A DNA stretch of 64,000 bases, from positions 8,533 through 72,532 of the forward strand of contig DHXA01000107.1 of the NCBI GenBank assembly GCA_002413455.1, given 5' to 3'. Origin of the DNA: Rhodanobacter sp. UBA5168 (GTDB lineage: Bacteria; Pseudomonadota; Gammaproteobacteria; Xanthomonadales; Rhodanobacteraceae). The notes under the pieces are model-generated. The model had not been told where the DNA came from, searched no databases, and worked only from the letters and a program-made list of their open reading frames with translations. The position numbers were made by a program, and so were the translations under genes. Shown here piece by piece: positions 62,186 to 64,000 of this stretch. The first letter of the stretch is position 1, and each line of letters starts with the position of its first letter.

Positions 62186-63268
62186 CTACGCCTGGTTGCT
62201 ATTTTCCGATTGCTCGTCGATCGGCCGGGGGCCGATTTCGACGTGCTTCCATTTCATGGGGCGAATGCGCCGGCCGCAGCGCCGCAGGTAGCGCATGAGC
62301 TTTTGTTCGAGGCGTGGCGTCGGCCTGCCTTCGCCTTCGTCCACAGAACTCAGATCGCGCTCCATTTCCGTCAGATTTTTTTCCACCTGGTTGAGCCAGG
62401 ACGCATAGTTGGTCATGAACTGCATATGCACGTTGGGGTGGTCAGCCATCAGCGTGGCGACTGCGCGCGTCTTGCGTGCCGGGGGATTGTCCGCGATGAC
62501 GCGAATCTCTCTTCCGGTGGGTTGCTCGGCGGCGACCGCGGCAAGAAACGCCGCGAACTCTGCGGAGGTCTGGCGCTTGGTGGGTGCAGGATCGAGGATA
62601 TCGTTGCCGCAATTTTTCAGTGCCGCGTACAACGCGCGCATCCCTTCACGATGACGCGCGTCATGGCGATGCGCGAGGTGCGGCGGATCAGCATCAGCCG
62701 GCACCGCAGCGGGGGCATCGGCTTCCTCCACTCGGAATATCGCCGCGTGCTGAGGACGGCTCAGATACAGGCCGATGACATCGACGGCGCGTGTAGTGAG
62801 CGACGGGTCATTGGGAGCGCGGTAGCTTTCGACGCCATGCGGCGTGATGCCGTGCTTGGACCAGATGCGCGCCACTGTCGTGTGCGAGATGGCGCCGCCC
62901 AGGTCGGCCGCCAACTTGCGTGATGACCAGTGCCTGGATCCGTCGCGGGGCCTGCGCTGGCTGGTGCGGCTCAGTACGCGGGATTCCAGACGATCGGTGA
63001 CCTTGTAGCGCTCACGCCCGGCGTAACGGGAATAGAGCCCGGCCAGCCGTTCTTCTCGAAATCGCTTGCTCCAGCGCGCGATGTAGCTGTCGCTGCAATC
63101 GAGCCGATTGCGAATCTCGGCCCAAGTGAGGCCTTCGGCCAGCAGCAGGATCAACCTCGCGTGTCTGGCGGAATCCGCGCGGCCCTTAGGCGCTTCAGCC
63201 TGATGCTGAAGTTCGGCCCACTCGCTCTTGGTGAGCTTCAACACGGTCGCCGGACAGGAGGTCTGCAC
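62186..63268 (-). mobile_element. IS630-family transposase, catalytically altered
   Basis: About 360 aa; the start is uncertain (TTG 63325, GTG 63268 or GTG 63244). The N-terminal HTH (LLLAEGLTWAEIRNRLDCSD) and the RKLAADLGGAISHTTVARIW region fit IS630. The DDE core is recognisable but altered: the first Asp in the usual VDEK is VEEA here, the DNxxxHK motif is DNPPARK, while SWLNQVEKN retains the Glu. The gene is full length and uninterrupted, yet the changes suggest a decayed or non-mobile copy. No clear terminal repeats or TA duplication were defined. It lies between the two closely similar beta-helix genes. Confidence 0.75.
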
Positions 63269-63363
63269 TTCCGATTTGTGCGTAACAAATTGCCGGTTTC
63301 GACGCAATAGCTGAACGGATGGCAATTGTCCGTACTGTGAATCAGGTCACTTAGACCTGCACC

Positions 63364-63401
63364 TTTCACGCGTGAAAAGTATGCATCCTTTACGTGAAGG
63401 T
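63364..63401. promoter_or_regulatory. Two tandem palindromes upstream of beta-helix copy 3
   Basis: TTTCACGCGTGAAA (63364-63377) is a perfect 14-bp palindrome; CCTTTACGTGAAGG (63388-63401) is a near-perfect one. Their centres are 24 bases apart and share the CACG/CGTGAA core, typical of a regulator's paired operator. The ATG is 26 bases further. Confidence 0.5.
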
Positions 63402-63426
63402 TTTCTTCACAACGAGGGTTCCACTC

Positions 63427-64000
63427 ATGTCCAACACGATTATTCCAACAGCCGGGTTTGCCGGTGCGTCCCACGCGAGCCGGCTCGGCATCCATCCGGA
63501 TCGTCGCGTTTCCCGTTCGCTGATCCTTGCCGGGATGGCCCTGGCGTTCAGCGTCACGGCTTTGCCCGTGTCGGCCGCCAACTGGTGGTCGCCCACGCCG
63601 GTCGTGTCGATCGGCAGCGCGACCATCAGCGTGCGCACCGCTGGAGCCAAGGGCGACGGCGTGCACGACGACACCGCCGCTTTCCAGGCGGCGATCAACT
63701 CGCTGCCGTCGACCGGCGGCACGATCACCGTCCCTGCCGGTACCTACATGATCGACGCCCTGCGCTCGATCAACCTGCGTTCGCATACCCGCCTGAAACT
63801 GGATCCGGCGGCCCAACTGGTTGCCATCCCCAACAGCAGCACGCGCTCGTATGTGGTCAAGGCCTGGAAACTGACGGACGTCGAGATTACCGGCGGCGCC
63901 ATTGTCGGCGAGCGCGTCAAGCACGTCGGGACCACCGGCGAGTGGGGCATGGGAATCGATATCCTGGCTTCCAAAAACGTCTACGTGCATGACCTGAAGG
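63427..64000 (+). CDS. Right-handed beta-helix protein, copy 3 of 3, truncated by window end
   Basis: 191 codons are visible. An export signal (GMALAFSVTALPVSAANWW) and ISVRTAGAKGDGVHDDTAAF, then the same residues as copy 2 nearly throughout. The first 45 residues differ from copy 2, so the similarity starts at the mature protein. It is preceded by the palindromic sites and no ribosome site better than AACGAGGG. The rest lies beyond base 64000. Confidence 0.85.
   Translation, partial: MSNTIIPTAGFAGASHASRLGIHPDRRVSRSLILAGMALAFSVTALPVSAANWWSPTPVVSIGSATISVRTAGAKGDGVHDDTAAFQAAINSLPSTGGTITVPAGTYMIDALRSINLRSHTRLKLDPAAQLVAIPNSSTRSYVVKAWKLTDVEITGGAIVGERVKHVGTTGEWGMGIDILASKNVYVHDLK

Noticed and set aside
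62186-62923. Plus-strand ORFs inside the IS630 element
   Set aside because: Shadows of the transposase frame.

Overview
The window comes from a GC-rich gammaproteobacterium, most likely Xanthomonadales (Rhodanobacteraceae such as Rhodanobacter, Dyella or Frateuria). This rests on the high GC and strong codon bias, the Oar-type TonB receptor, the lone trpE, the GumB/Wza-type export gene and palindromic repeats of the kind common in this order. No tRNA, rRNA or CRISPR array was seen.

Bases 1-22,500 are mostly housekeeping and scattered genes. First come two ATP-grasp genes with an LPG-synthase-like membrane protein and an APC permease. Then a GH50-like lipoprotein, an AT-rich RHS tip with a metalloprotease motif beside a small exported protein, a Y-family polymerase, purC, a cytochrome c, djlA, rpe, a pair of tiny ORFs, the PdsR/PdsS two-component pair without a visible sortase, and trpE.

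Bases 22,530-41,973 form two divergent gene blocks that together look like a complete route for taking up and breaking down murein peptides. It holds an amidase, two serine hydrolases, a D-Ala-D-Ala dipeptidase, a membrane dipeptidase, a DAP decarboxylase, an Oar-like TonB receptor, a transglutaminase-like protein, a DUF819 permease, an NlpC/P60 endopeptidase, an L-Ala-D/L-Glu epimerase, an RpiR regulator, an L,D-transpeptidase, a dicarboxylate/amino-acid symporter and a D-amino-acid oxidase-like flavoprotein. The divergent promoter region is at 34,018-34,182.

Bases 42,371-64,000 are an exopolysaccharide locus. wza is on the minus strand; the rest is on the plus strand: a tyrosine phosphatase, a BY-kinase/chain-length protein, a flippase, a nitroreductase-like protein, a pyruvyltransferase, a GT2, an EpsG-like polymerase, three tandem PP-loop (asparagine-synthase-like) proteins without a glutaminase domain, a beta-helix protein, a GT4, and two more beta-helix paralogues separated by a degenerate IS630 transposase. 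The last beta-helix gene runs off the window. The three-plus-three paralogue arrangement is the most unusual feature and may be a polysaccharide amidation and tailoring module.
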